Source: Owenia fusiformis
Taxonomy: Eukaryota; Annelida; Polychaeta; Sabellida; Oweniidae
Length of the DNA stretch: 64,000 bases
Direction of reading: 5' to 3'
NCBI GenBank assembly: GCA_903813345.2
Contig: CAIIXF020000004.1
Coordinates: forward strand, 17,717,513 to 17,781,512
This document shows, piece by piece, positions 12,536 through 23,700 of the stretch; the first letter of the stretch is position 1, and each line of letters begins with the position of its first letter. A model generated the notes under the pieces. It did no database searches, was not told the DNA's origin, and saw nothing but the letters and a program-made list of their open reading frames with translations. The translations under genes and the position numbers were made by a program.

Positions 12536-13105
12536 ATGGCTGCAAAATTCCCGGTGTCAGTTTTAGAGAATTTGTTCTCTTATTTAGGAATCGAGGACCT
12601 TAGGAGTTGTTCATTAGTATGTAAGAGTTGGTACAAATTTTTAAATGATGAAAACAATGACGTTTGGCGTCTGCACTGTGTGCGGAAATTAGCGGAAGAG
12701 GCACTAAAATCGGACCTTTTGGCAAATGTGCCAACTTACAAAGCAAAGTTGAGAGCATTTTATCATGCTTGGAATCCAAATGACTGTTCACGAAATATGT
12801 TTGTAAAGGGAAATGGATTTACAGTACATCGGAACCCTGTTGCACAAAGTTCAGACGCAACAAGAGGTAAAATTGGATTCAAAGCAGGACGTCACTGTTG
12901 GGAGATTTGGTGGGAAGGACCCCTTGGAACAGTTGCAGTAATAGGAATTGCAACAAAACAAGCACCAACTCAGTGCCATGGTTATACTGCGTTGATAGGT
13001 TCTGATGACCAAAGTTGGGGTTGGAATTTGGTCGATAACCATTTACTACACAATGGCGATAGTCAGGGAAATTATCCACAGGTCAATAATGCGCCAAAAT
13101 ATCAG
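12536..13105 (+). CDS. FBXO45: FBXO45 exon 1
   Basis: It contains the whole F-box and most of SPRY, ending at codon 190 in phase 0 at CAG|GTAGCT. Reading through the donor would add an unrelated 18-residue tail, so the exon must end at 13105. Confidence 0.95.
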
Positions 13106-15787
13106 GTAGCTAAGTTTTCAAATCAAATCAATAAACACACACTTACAGTAAATTTTTAAATGTTTGGAAGTACTTTGAATTTAAAAAATAAGCAAACAAA
13201 TAACTACAGTTTTATCGCATCCTACGACCCCCACTACATTTGTGGTCGTACATGCGAATCATTGGTCAGTCAATGTTTTTACAAAGTTGGAGAAAATACT
13301 AAGCATTGCATACTTAAATTTATCCCGTTCCAGGACTTATCATAAGTCCTGGAACGGGATAAACTTAAATGACATACCTCGACACATTCATGAGTATTTT
13401 AGAATCCTTTTAAAAATTTTATGTAGTTGAACCGCCAATTATATGGGTTAATCGGCAGAACGAAGAGATTTTCGTTTTTGAATCGGAAATATTAAGCACT
13501 TTTCAAGATGGCGGAAGCTGGTCGAAGGGATATTCCCCTTATGACTGGTGCATGCCGGGATTGGATGTACTACTAGATGGAGGAATTTGCCGGTTGAAAT
13601 AAGTTAAATGTTACATGCCACCTATTGCTATCAAAAATGAAAATCTCTTCGTTCTGCTGATAAACCCATGCAATTGGCGATTCAACTAAAGAATTCTTAG
13701 ATACTAAGGAATGTATCGAGGTAGATCATTTAAGTGGTGCAATGCAAAGTTCATTCTCCAACATTGTAGAAACTAGAGGTGTAACTCACCTGAAAAATCC
13801 AACTCGAGTTCAACTTGCCAAATAATTGGCCGAAGGCCCAAGGTCCAATATTTCACTATATTGCTCGCAGAAATGACGTTATTAGTATTATTACCACCGT
13901 TAACGACCAGGGCTGAAATAGCAAGAAAATCTTACGCACTGAACGATATCTAATTTCCCGGGGAAAATTTGCCGGTCCAGAATATATTCTAGACCGGTCC
14001 ATATGGACCACCACTATGACGTCACACATTTCCCAGGTCGATATAGTAAAATGAATGCCTTCTAAACTAGCACTAAAACCCCTAGAACTGGCCCAGCAAG
14101 GTGGTAATAATTAAGGAATAAATAATGATAGGCCATTCAATATGGTGAAATTCAGCACGAGTTGGACAGAATGTTGTACAAAGCACGAACCGGAGGTGAG
14201 TGCATTTGTACTAACATTCTGTCCAACGAGTGCTGAATTTCACCATATTGAATGGCCTATCATTATTTATTCCGATTCAAACATAAAAATTAGTAAAAGC
14301 CGTGTCTGTGGAATGGGCATGAAGGAAGAATACGCATGCTGTCAAGATTCTGAAGTCGGCCGGAAGAATTTTAGAATTTGTTTGGGCTGTTCTATTTTAC
14401 TCCCCGTTTTAGATTTTATACGGTGTATGCAAACATGGGGTGTTGATAAAATAAAAATAAATATAGAGGGAGGAGGGAGTAAAAAAGAACAGCTATCCCC
14501 GGACAGAGCCCCAGATGTGCAGCTGAGATGTGACGTCACTCAAAACAATGCAAATTGCAGATTGAATAGAGCATGGTCGTGCATCTATGGAGAATTAGAG
14601 AACGTTCTATATTGGCTATGCTGCATTCTGATTGGTTGAGAAATTCGAATAGAGCACGGTCATGTTTGAATGTATATTATAGCATTATGCTAGATGGTAG
14701 ATTGAACCATTATGCTCTGTTTTATGGTAGATTGACTGTTATGCTCAGTTTTATGGTACCTTGAAGCATTATGCTCAGTTTTATTGTATATTATAGCATT
14801 ATGCTAGATGGTAGATTAAACCATTTTGCTCTCTTTTATGGAAGATTGAACCATTATGCTCAGTTTTATGGTAGATTGACCATTATGCTCAGTTTTATGG
14901 TATATGAAGCAGTATGCTAGATGATAGATTGAATCTCTATGCTCTGTTTTATGGTAGAATAAGATTGATGCATTATGCTCTGTTTTATGGTCGTTTGAGC
15001 AATTATGTTCTGTTTTATGGTAGCTTGAACCAGTTTGCTTTATTTTATGGTTGATTGAACCAGTATGCTCTTTAATATGGTCGATTGAACCAGTTGGTTC
15101 TATGCAACTGTAGAATCCCATTATGATCTGTCTTATGTTAGATTGAACTGAAATATGCATCATTTAATAATAAAATGAATATTATGCTCTGTTTTACAGG
15201 TTGGAGAGAGAATACGAATCATACTTGACTGTGAAGACAACACATTAGCGTTTGAAAAAAATTATGAATGTTTAGGTATGAAACTTTTAATACCAATACA
15301 AAAAAATATACATTTGTTTGCTCTATAAAGACTACTTTTTAAGTGAGGGATGGTGTCAACATGTTGATTTTCTAGGGAGAGAGAATTGAGAGGTTCAACC
15401 ATAACAATGCAACATTTTGGCATAATCCTTATCACATCTCAGAGTTCTCAGAAATTCAAATCTGACTTTGAACTAATAATAGCAACTATGTGGTGACATT
15501 TTGTTGTGTTAATGCATTGTTGTTAATTGCATTTGAGAAGTAAATATGAATAGATAAAAGGATAAATAAAATAATGAAGAACTGTCATTGTATATCTGTA
15601 TGGTATTTCAAATGTCATTCAAAAGCTTCTAGTTTATTTTGACAAATGTTAGGTATTTTTAATTTCTTTTTCAGGAGTTGCTTTTCGTGGTTTACCAAAT
15701 GACACTGCACTTTACCCTTCAGTATCAGCTGTATATGGGAACACTGAAGTTTCAATGGTGTATTTAGGACAGCCGCTTGATGGATGA
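12536..15787 (+). CDS. FBXO45: FBXO45-type F-box/SPRY protein (three coding exons)
   Basis: The spliced coding sequence is exon 1 12536-13105, exon 2 15200-15275 and exon 3 15675-15787: 759 nt, 252 residues. All junctions are GT-AG and phases agree. The F-box is at about residues 3-48 ([26 protein letters not shown]) and the SPRY domain at about 80-250, including [32 protein letters not shown] and the C-terminal [18 protein letters not shown], which is nearly invariant in this family. FBXO45 (Drosophila Fsn) is a substrate receptor that works with Skp1 and the PAM/Highwire RING protein at synapses; that role is known for the family and inferred here. The start is the ATG at 12536, since in-frame sequence upstream has no ATG. 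The protein lacks the long Gly/Ala N-terminus of the mammalian form. Confidence 0.96.
13275..13773. mobile_element. Foldback element in FBXO45 intron 1
   Basis: Two imperfect arms of about 200 bp face each other: TTGAACCGCCAATTATATGG and GGCAGAACGAAGAGATTTTC on the left match inverted copies at 13635-13687, and GTTGGAGAA plus GCATTGCA match near the outer ends. The loop contains AAGATGGCGGAAGC. The left arm carries a 43-bp palindromic insertion that is absent from the right arm. Confidence 0.7.
13320..13362. mobile_element. 43-bp fully palindromic micro-transposon with 8-bp TSD
   Basis: A near-perfect palindrome beginning TTATCCCGTTCCAGGACTTA around a one-base centre, flanked by the direct repeat ACTTAAAT at 13312-13319 and 13363-13370. 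The opposite arm of the surrounding foldback has a single copy of the same 8-mer (inverted, 13728-13735) and no palindrome, so it shows the empty site. Confidence 0.8.
14115..14671. repeat. Two-module foldback repeat, copy 2 (FBXO45 intron 1)
   Basis: A strong hairpin (14115-14273; arms about 60 bp starting GGAATAAATAATGATAGGCC) is followed by a module bounded by TTCAAACAT and ATGTTTGAA. A 165-codon open frame crosses both modules. It has no recognisable domain and is not conserved in the copy at 10197-10547, so it is not called as a gene. Confidence 0.65.
14680..15185. repeat. Minisatellite in FBXO45 intron 1
   Basis: About 13 imperfect units of roughly 37-38 bp built on TTATGCTCTGTTTTATGG and TAGATTGAACCA. 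It ends about 15 bp before the exon 2 acceptor, so it supplies much of the acceptor-proximal intron. A minus-strand open frame made of HKTEHN-type repeats is only this array translated. Confidence 0.85.
15200..15275 (+). CDS. FBXO45: FBXO45 exon 2
   Basis: The acceptor TTTTACAG and donor TTAG|GTATG frame a 76-nt exon encoding [20 protein letters not shown] plus NYECL, the expected SPRY strand. It enters in phase 0 and leaves in phase 1. Confidence 0.94.
15675..15787 (+). CDS. FBXO45: FBXO45 exon 3 (terminal)
   Basis: The acceptor TTTTTCAG is followed by [20 protein letters not shown] and the conserved C-terminus ending PLDG-stop. Confidence 0.94.
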
Positions 15788-15795
15788 AAAGGTTC

Positions 15796-15801
15796 AATAA
15801 A
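15796..15801 (+). terminator. Possible polyadenylation signal of FBXO45
   Basis: AATAAA starts 8 bases after the stop codon. It would give an unusually short 3' UTR, so a more distal signal may be the main one. Confidence 0.35.
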
Positions 15802-16194
15802 ATATAGGCAATTTTATTATCTACTCACTCACCCCTCTATAGTGATAGTGTACTCTCCCGTGTAGCATTATGTTTGAGTGAACACATTCAGGTAGGGGTG
15901 AGAGGATGGAGTAGCCCACCGTAAAGAAGGAAGGTTAAGCATGAGTGGATCAGTCCATTGTGAATGTCCCAAATGAAGTCACCAAACAAGGAGTAGTATT
16001 AATGAAAATGAGAGACACATCAATATGAAATAATCTGAGAATACCTCAATAGAAAATATGTCACCCCAGAGTGTATGTATAAAACATGGGTATGTAGGAC
16101 ACCTCAAAATAGGACACTTCAAGTGGATGGACACATCAATATGTTGAAGATTAAGAAGCAGGGCATTTCCATATGATTTTGGACTTACAAGAGT

Positions 16195-16620
16195 TCTTTT
16201 CGAGAAGCACCTTACTGAACCATAGATTCTCTAGAGGCTTTTTAGAAGGGCCTTATTAAATACATGGGTTATCTTGAGCTGTTTTCTAAAGGTCCGTACT
16301 GAACCATGGATTTTCTAGAGATCTTTTCTAGAAGGCCCAAACTTAACCATTGATTTTCTAGAGAGCTTTTCAGAATGCACTTACTGAACCATGGATTTTC
16401 TAGAGAGGTTTTCTAGAAGTCCCTTATTAAATACATGGATTATCTGGAGATGTTGTCCAGATTACTGAACCATGGATTATTTATAAAGATTTTCTGAAAG
16501 GCCTATACTGAACCATAGATTTTCTAGAGAGGTTTTCTAGAAGGCCCAAACTGAATTTCCAGAAGGCACTTATTGAACCTTGGATTTTTAGAAAGCTTTT
16601 CTGGAAGTCCCTTATTGGAG
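16195..16620. repeat. Tandem repeat, ~42-44-bp unit, downstream of FBXO45
   Basis: About ten imperfect units built on ACTGAACCATGGATTTTCTA, GAGAGGTTTT and CTAGAAGGCCC. Units with ATTAAATACATGG replace the ACTGAACCATGG block at intervals, suggesting a higher-order pattern. Confidence 0.8.
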
Positions 16621-16989
16621 ATAAAAGCAAGACCAGTGTTTTGTTGATCATCTTATTATATAAACCCATAAGGTTTTATAATTGCTCTTCTTTAATCTTT
16701 GTGTATAAGTTTATTTAACTAAAACATGGAATTCTGAAAATGCAGTTCAAATATTAACCTCATTGTCTGATATATGGCACAATTTTTTAGTGTATTGTGC
16801 ATACATCTTTAAAACCATATCGTATTAGGTCAAAGGTCTGGTTATGCTAAAATTGTACCAATTGCTAGGCATGTTACACAGACAAGTTGAAAGTCATGTA
16901 TATGGCTAATGATCATGTGTGTCCCTACCAAAATGCCATAGTTATATTTTTAACCCAATCTGAGTCCTTTGTCAAATTACTGTTTTTCC

Positions 16990-17119
16990 ACCACCAAAAA
17001 GTGGTGAAATATTGTTATGGTCTCCATTTTTTTGTGACGGCAGATGGCGATTGGCAGTTAACAATCGGCAGTTGGCATCTGTAACAAATGGTGGTGACAT
17101 TTTGCATGTTAATGCCTCT
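16990..17119 (-). repeat. Dispersed 'GTGGTGACAT' element, copy in reverse orientation
   Basis: It ends GTGGTGACATTTTGCATG then TTAATGCC, the reverse complement of the family start, with CCACCACC...GTGGTG internal pairing and GGCGATTGGCAGTT-type interior. Confidence 0.6.
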
Positions 17120-17377
17120 CGTTTATTCTTGTTATATAGGGGTTGCCTCTGTTGATTAGATCAATTACATATTATTTCAAAATGGGAGATATTGTAGTTG
17201 ATCAGGTCTCATTAAATGGGGCCATCAATTTGAATTCATGCACCAGCTGAATCAAAAATATTTTCTAACTTAATGAAAAGTCTGATTTTTAAATCAGTCG
17301 GCATATTTTTAGCTCATTAAATCTGTCTCAGTATCTGCACCAGTATCTAGCTTCTCTTAAATAGCCCCACACATTGA

Positions 17378-17410
17378 TGACCTTGACCTGCATATTGATG
17401 ACCTTGACCC
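17378..17410. promoter_or_regulatory. Two TGACCTTGACC sites 21 bp apart
   Basis: TGACCTTGACCT (17378-17389) is, on the other strand, two abutting AGGTCA half-sites (DR0). A second TGACCTTGACCC begins 21 bp later. Each also contains TCAAGGTCA on the minus strand, the extended half-site of NR5A/ERR-type receptors. No function is shown. Confidence 0.3.
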
Positions 17411-17419
17411 TGACTAATG

Positions 17420-19770
17420 CCTGCTTCATCAATAACATGCTAAAACCATAGCCCATGTTGCTGTGTTTCGCTAGTAACATTAACCCCATGTGCCCAAGTG
17501 CATTAGTTCTAGAGTATCTAGAGGAACCAGGTTTATGCACAGGCCACAGGGGGTTAATCATGGATTTCTGGAAGAGTCAAGAATGAAAGTTTTCTCAAAC
17601 TTTTTTTCTACCAGGAAAGTGTAAAATAAATAAAGTATTTCATTTTGGCATAGATAGTATGTATGCAATATTTTCAATTATTAGGTATGTAATGCACAAT
17701 CAGGATTTAAAGATTTAATCACAATATCTCTTCACTGTTTATTATATTATTAGTATGTTAATTATGTACTATTACCTCACTGTCATGTTTCTCATTCTGT
17801 GATTGGTTAAAAATATTTCACATGACATGAAATATCCTTTGGTATTTCCCCTGATGCTTGATGTTCATTGGTTGATAAGTCAGCCTCCTTTTGAAGTGAA
17901 GAGAATTTCTACACTCTATTTTTAATAGCCCTCATCCGGGATGAGGCCCTTTAATATGCGTCTACCCGAGCCTCCTCTGGGGAACAAATATTTCCTGGCC
18001 TACCTTCTTTTTTAATCTCATCTTCCTTGTTACAGAATGAGTAAGAAAACAGTGAGTAATAAAACAAATATTTCATTCCATTTGAGAAATACCTGTCTCC
18101 CTTAAAAAATGGAAACAAATATAGAATGAAATATTTGTTTTGATATGCTAGATGTTGTGATAAACACTGGAGAGAAGATTGTGCCAGATTTAACAGTATT
18201 GTAAATATGTATACAATAATGATCAAATACCAACTCAAGAATTGATCCATCTCACACTGGATTTGTGGCTAATTAAGTACTCTTCTGGAAGTGAATTTTC
18301 CCAACTTTTTGATCTAGTTTGGTCATATTAAGTGATGATATGGTCTTTATCACATGTATGAACCAAGGAATGAAAAAATGAAATGATTTTGATTTATAAA
18401 TGAATTTGAATTCAACAACCAAACATGCAAATTGATATCACAAAAAATCAGCCCTGAAAATGTCAAATAAAATAATGTCATTTTCAATGCCACTGACCAT
18501 TTTAAACAGGGCTAAATTTCAACATTGACTTTATGTTATTTTAATTATTATTACTATGTCAGAGCTACTATCTGACAACCATATGTATTATATGAATGTA
18601 AGAGTCAATTGATTAATAATACACACTCTGTTAACAGAGCAGCTAAAATATACAAGGACTTTTTCTTTTATTTCAAATGATATGGATGAAAGGAATAAGA
18701 AGGGTTAAATCATGCCAATGTTAAATCATACCAATGTTAAAGCATGGCAATGTTATAGGGTAACACATATCATTCAGCAAAGCGAACGCTCGTTTTTGGT
18801 GTTGCTCGCAGTTTAGTATAAAAGGCTCGATCCCGGAATATTACTCAAAGGTTCACAGGTTTTTTTTTTTATTTTATTTTTTTTTTATTTATTTATTTTT
18901 TTTTTTTATTTTTATTTTTTTTTTTATTTGTTGAAGTTGAAGTCACTGCTTAAACACCTCTACCTGTTTATGTAGGAATAGTATAGCAAAGATTGTCATA
19001 CAATCATTATAAAAGGGAGATTTTTATTTTGACAAATCAATTTCACATTGTACCAGTATGGGTGAAGTTTCAAGATCTTCTATTTGTGTTCAATAGGAAA
19101 AATTGACATCTCGATTTCCTCATCTCATATTAGCACATAGTCTTATGAAATGATCCTGTAAATGAAACAAGACAGTTTGGTTGTACAAGGATTTATATTG
19201 GCTGATGCAGATGCATCCTTTGGATAATTCATTCTCACGATGTTCATAGAATCATTGTAAAACGATTATTTTATCTTCAAGACATTGAATTATACTAATT
19301 AACTGGAATTTACAAAACACCCCTAGTTTTTTAAAAATAGACTGATTCATAAGACTCACCTGGAGCCGCCATATTGTTTTAATACGGAAAGTTTATATTG
19401 TAACCCTTTAAATCATGTCAATGTTTTTCTTACAATCCCAACATTATATTAAAAAATGGTGTATTTAACTTCAACTTGTTGAACCTTCTAATTTCTTTAT
19501 ATCATGGGTTGTCATTGAATTTGTTTGATTTGTGGAGCATGCTATTTTTCATAAAAACACATGTCACAAATTATTTTTAAATTCATGTGTTTCGTTATAC
19601 AAAAGAAAATTGCGTACATCATGCAATGGGTTTATCATTTGTGGGTACAATAACATTAGGAATAAAAGCTATTGGAAACGCCAGAGTACACACCCTAAAA
19701 TGTACCATTTCTTTTTAACTTTTTAATGGCACGATATAGTGACTTGATAATATTTACATATGATTTCATT
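17420..19770. other. Intergenic, no gene recognised
   Basis: AT-rich. It includes a poly-T/A low-complexity stretch at 18860-18930. Just before it is GGCTCGATCCCGG (about 18826), which resembles a tRNA B-box and may be a SINE remnant, but no tRNA fold or A-box partner was found. Confidence 0.4.
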
Positions 19771-19781
19771 ATAACTCTAAA

Positions 19782-20013
19782 AAGAGGGGGAGAAACCCCA
19801 GGGTTCAAAGATGACATACGCCTATAATGTAAATCTGCATTGAGATGACATCGTCGCTGATTGGTTTAGCGAGTCGATCGTTGATTGGTTTAAAACTAGG
19901 TCAATTTGAAAACTTTGAAAACCAAGATGGAGGGTAAGTACCTCCGGGAAAGGAGGTGCGCGAAGGAGGAAATCGTATGTCATCAATTTAATCATGGGGT
20001 TTTCCCTCCTCTT
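19782..20013. mobile_element. MITE with perfect 8-bp TSD
   Basis: The terminal inverted repeats AAGAGGGGGAGAAACCCC and GGGGTTTTCCCTCCTCTT are flanked by ACTCTAAA at 19774-19781 and 20014-20021. An 8-bp duplication fits hAT, P or Merlin-type transposition. The interior (232 bp in all) has a smaller hairpin around TACCTCCGGGAAAGGAGGTG. Confidence 0.85.
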
Positions 20014-20153
20014 ACTCTAAAGGTGATAATGATGTATTGGATCTTGTTCAACAATATACAGGGTGTCCTTGAAGTCTATTTATGTCGCTCTCTTTTCATT
20101 GCTTGCACTTTAAGAAGTGAAATCAAAATATTGTAAATGGTATTTGTAAATCT

Positions 20154-20159
20154 TTTATT
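20154..20159 (-). terminator. Possible polyadenylation signal of the Repo-like gene
   Basis: AATAAA on the minus strand about 260 bases after the stop codon. It is the first canonical hexamer I noticed downstream. Confidence 0.35.
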
Positions 20160-20420
20160 TCATAGAATATATAATATACATTATACTATCATGGGAAATT
20201 TAGTGGCCCTTGAAGTACTAGTGAGAGGGTCATTTTTATGTCCCAACACTACAGTGTCAGTCTTGAAACTATCAAGTCAACTTAATGATTTCTTAATTAT
20301 CAGTTGATGACAGTTTATAGGTATAGTCTTGAGGTGACCATTGCATATTCCTTTCCTTACTGGCCAGAATTTTCATATTGGGGTTATGCCCTTACTGACA
20401 GATATTATGGTTGTGTTGGT

Positions 20421-20764
20421 TCATATTGGACGATTCAATTTTTTATTGTCTATTGTGACATCATCAGTTAGTGTTGCATTCTGGGAAATTTGGCAATTGG
20501 AATTTCGGTCTTGTAAGTTCTGCATCATGTGATCTTGTATGTTTGTTGTGGTTGAGATTGGGTAAGGCCCTGGACTGAAAGGAGCTGTCATAGGGTAACC
20601 AGTGAACTGCATATATGGTGAGAATCGTGGCTGGAAGGCACTAGCGACACCTGGTGTTGAGTCATACTGTGACGTCATTAGTGAGAACTTCTCTAGAGGG
20701 TTGTAGTTAATACCAGAGAGCGCTGTGTTCAGGTATTGAGACTGGGAAAATGGAGAATAGGGAC
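20421..20764 (-). CDS. repo: Repo-like gene exon 5 (terminal)
   Basis: The acceptor TTCTCCAG opens a 344-nt exon encoding a Ser/Pro/Tyr/Gln-rich C-terminal region ([34 protein letters not shown]), ending ...NKKLNRPI-stop. There is no OAR motif. Confidence 0.88.
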
Positions 20765-23700
20765 CTGGAGAATAATATCATGTAGCTGTACATATGAATT
20801 CATAATAATGTTAGATAGCAGCAATGCACAATAATGTTAGATAGCAGCCCTGGCAGATCACACAATTGCTCATCATTCCCTCAAATCAGAATTTCTTTGA
20901 TATTTACATTTGGTTTTGCCCTAATCAAATTTTGTATTGGCCTATCAACATTGCCTTTTTCATATTTGGTATTGTCCTAATCACATTAACCTTGCCCTAC
21001 ATTTACATTTCCCTATTCATATCAACATTGCCCCATTCCCATTTTGTTAACATTTACATTGCCCTTTTCATATTTGATATTGCCCTGTTCACATTTACAT
21101 TGCCATATTCTCATATAATATTGTTCTATTCACTATGATAAATGTCCTATTCATATTTGATAATTGATCTTGTTCTAATCACATTACATTCATTGCCTTA
21201 TTCAAATTTACATTGCAGTATTCACACTGGGCATTTAAGTTATTTTGTAATTACTTGTTACACAAATGACAAAGTGTACATGAAAATGATAACATTCTTA
21301 CTTGACTGATAATTCATTGGTTTTCTCGGACTTTCTCTCTTCCTCCACTTTGCCCTTCTGTTCTGGAACCATACCTTCAAAAGACAAAATAAATGTTCAG
21401 ACTCTCATACTTTTATATATTGAGAAAAAATCGCTTAACTTGATTGATTCATATATCATGGTGAAATGGAAGCCATTATGTCTCACTACTTAGTGAACAT
21501 GCTCACTAGTATAGTAAGGGCAAGACACGACGTACGGTACTAAAAATCACCCATCTACTCATGAATGATTTGATCACCAGAGTAAGACACGTCGTACTAT
21601 ACTACAAATCGCCCATCTATTCATGAATATTTTGATCACTAGAGCAAGACACGTCGTACGATACTTCAAACCGCCCATCTATTCATGATTAATTTGATCA
21701 TTAGAACAAAACACGTCGTACGATACTTCAAATCGCACATCTATTCATGAATGATTTGATCACTAGAGCAAGACACGTCGTACGATACTTCAAATCGCCC
21801 ATCTATTCATGAATGATTTGATCACTAGAGCAAGACACGTCGTACGATACTTCAAATCGCCCATCTATTCATGAATGATTTGATCACTAGAGCAAGACAC
21901 GTCGTACGATACTTCAAATCGCCCATCTATTCATGAATGATTTGATCACTAGAGCAAGACACGTCGTACGATACTACAAATCGACCATCTATTCGTGAAT
22001 ATTTTGATCACTAAAGCAAGACACGTCATACGATACTTCAAATCGCCATAATCTATTCATGATCAATTTGATCACTAGAGCAAGACACGTCGTACGATAT
22101 TACAAATCGCCCAACTGTTCACGATTGATTTGATCCTAGAACAAGACATGATAGTTATACTTATGAATCCCCCCTCGTATATGTACCTGGACTCGTGCTT
22201 CGCTGAGCCCTATCCTCATAGCCAGCTCCTCTCTCGCAAAGACATCTGGGTATGGGGCCTTCTCGAATGCTCGCTCCATTTCTTGTAGTTGGAACGCAGT
22301 GAACGTCGTCCTGAAATTAATCAAATCCGTTTAAGGCCCATCTGGTATTCCAACAATTTTATCAAACACATTTCATTTTGAAAAACGTGTAAATCATACA
22401 CATTAAATTTTGAAAAATATCACCTCGACCATTAATGAAATATAACATGAAAGTATTAACACGCGGATCTATCTTAACTTGTGCCTTCCAACACTGCCAA
22501 TCTCAAACAGCATCAAACAGTGCTGTTTATGAAACAGTGCTGGACAGCGCTGTAATACCAGTGCTATATTACGCTGTTCAAAACTGGTGATGCTGTGCTC
22601 GAACTGCACTGTTCAGTACTGTGTACAGCGCTGCTGCAGGACGATTTTGCGGATTGGGGACGTATACCATACTTGAGTGGGTTTGGGGTAGATATAGTGT
22701 ACTTGTATATGTCCCGCTCCAGGCCAAATGCGGCAGATATAATATATCCATCCCGCTCCCGGGAATTTTTCAAAAGTTTAAAAATCAAAACATTTTAAAA
22801 GTTTTAAGTTTGAAATTTTAAAAGTTTAATTTGTTTTAGTTTAAATGTTACAATTTCATTGTCAACTAAACGAATATTTCGAAAATGTTAAATATAAATT
22901 GTGCTTTTACTATACTCTACCCCAAACCCACTCAAGTAAGGGATACAACAGTTATGTATGGTCGGTTTTGGATATAGGGTATATCCCTCGGGAAATATTT
23001 ATATCTTCCCTTGGTCCCTTTGGTCCCGAGGGGAGATAAAAATATATCCCGAGGGATATACCCTATATCTCCTCCCAGTACATAACCCTTATGTATGTAC
23101 CTCACCTGTATCTAGATTTCTTAGCCTTTCTGCACTCTGTCAAATTGTTCTTCTCCGATGCGGAATCTTTTGTTTGTGCCTGATTATCTGCAGCTGAAAC
23201 AATAATTAAAGGAATTATATTTTATTTGTTTATGCATGGTCCGCTTTCTTTCTAGATCTTCTGATGTTAATCTCTTAAGAAGTTTGAGAGCTTCAACCAC
23301 ATTTCGAGGATATCTCAATGAGCTACATAGGCTATCTCAATGTGTCACGAAAAATGTCACTTTGTCGTATCAATGTGCATTTGTACGAATGACATTCTGC
23401 ATGTTAACGAATGAAAACTTCTCATTTATCAACACATGACTGTAACATACAGTCCCGCATACAGTCCCTGCGGCCATGCACTGTTATTCGTCCGAACTGT
23501 ACAAAGTGATCATGAGAGGGGGAAACCATCTGGATACGGCCTTTCTCCTCCTTTACTGTATCCATATGGTTTCCCTCTGCTCATTTCATACAGGGTAAAA
23601 TAGATGAAGATATCTAATTTTGTAAAATGGAGCGTAAGAAACTACACAATATGTTACGCGGTAAACACGATACAAAAATATGTCATATCCCGCAACGAAT

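Noticed and set aside
14142-14639. 165-codon frame in FBXO45 intron 1
   Set aside because: It crosses a hairpin element and is not preserved in the sister repeat at 10197-10547; no domain recognised.
14816-15163. 115-codon minus-strand frame with HKTEHN repeats
   Set aside because: Translation of the FBXO45 intron minisatellite.
18820-18845. tRNA-like B-box (GGCTCGATCCCGG) before a poly-T tract
   Set aside because: No A-box at the right distance and no cloverleaf; at most a decayed SINE.
21504-22150. CRISPR-like array of regular repeats
   Set aside because: Units abut head to tail with no unique spacers; it is a eukaryotic satellite inside an intron.
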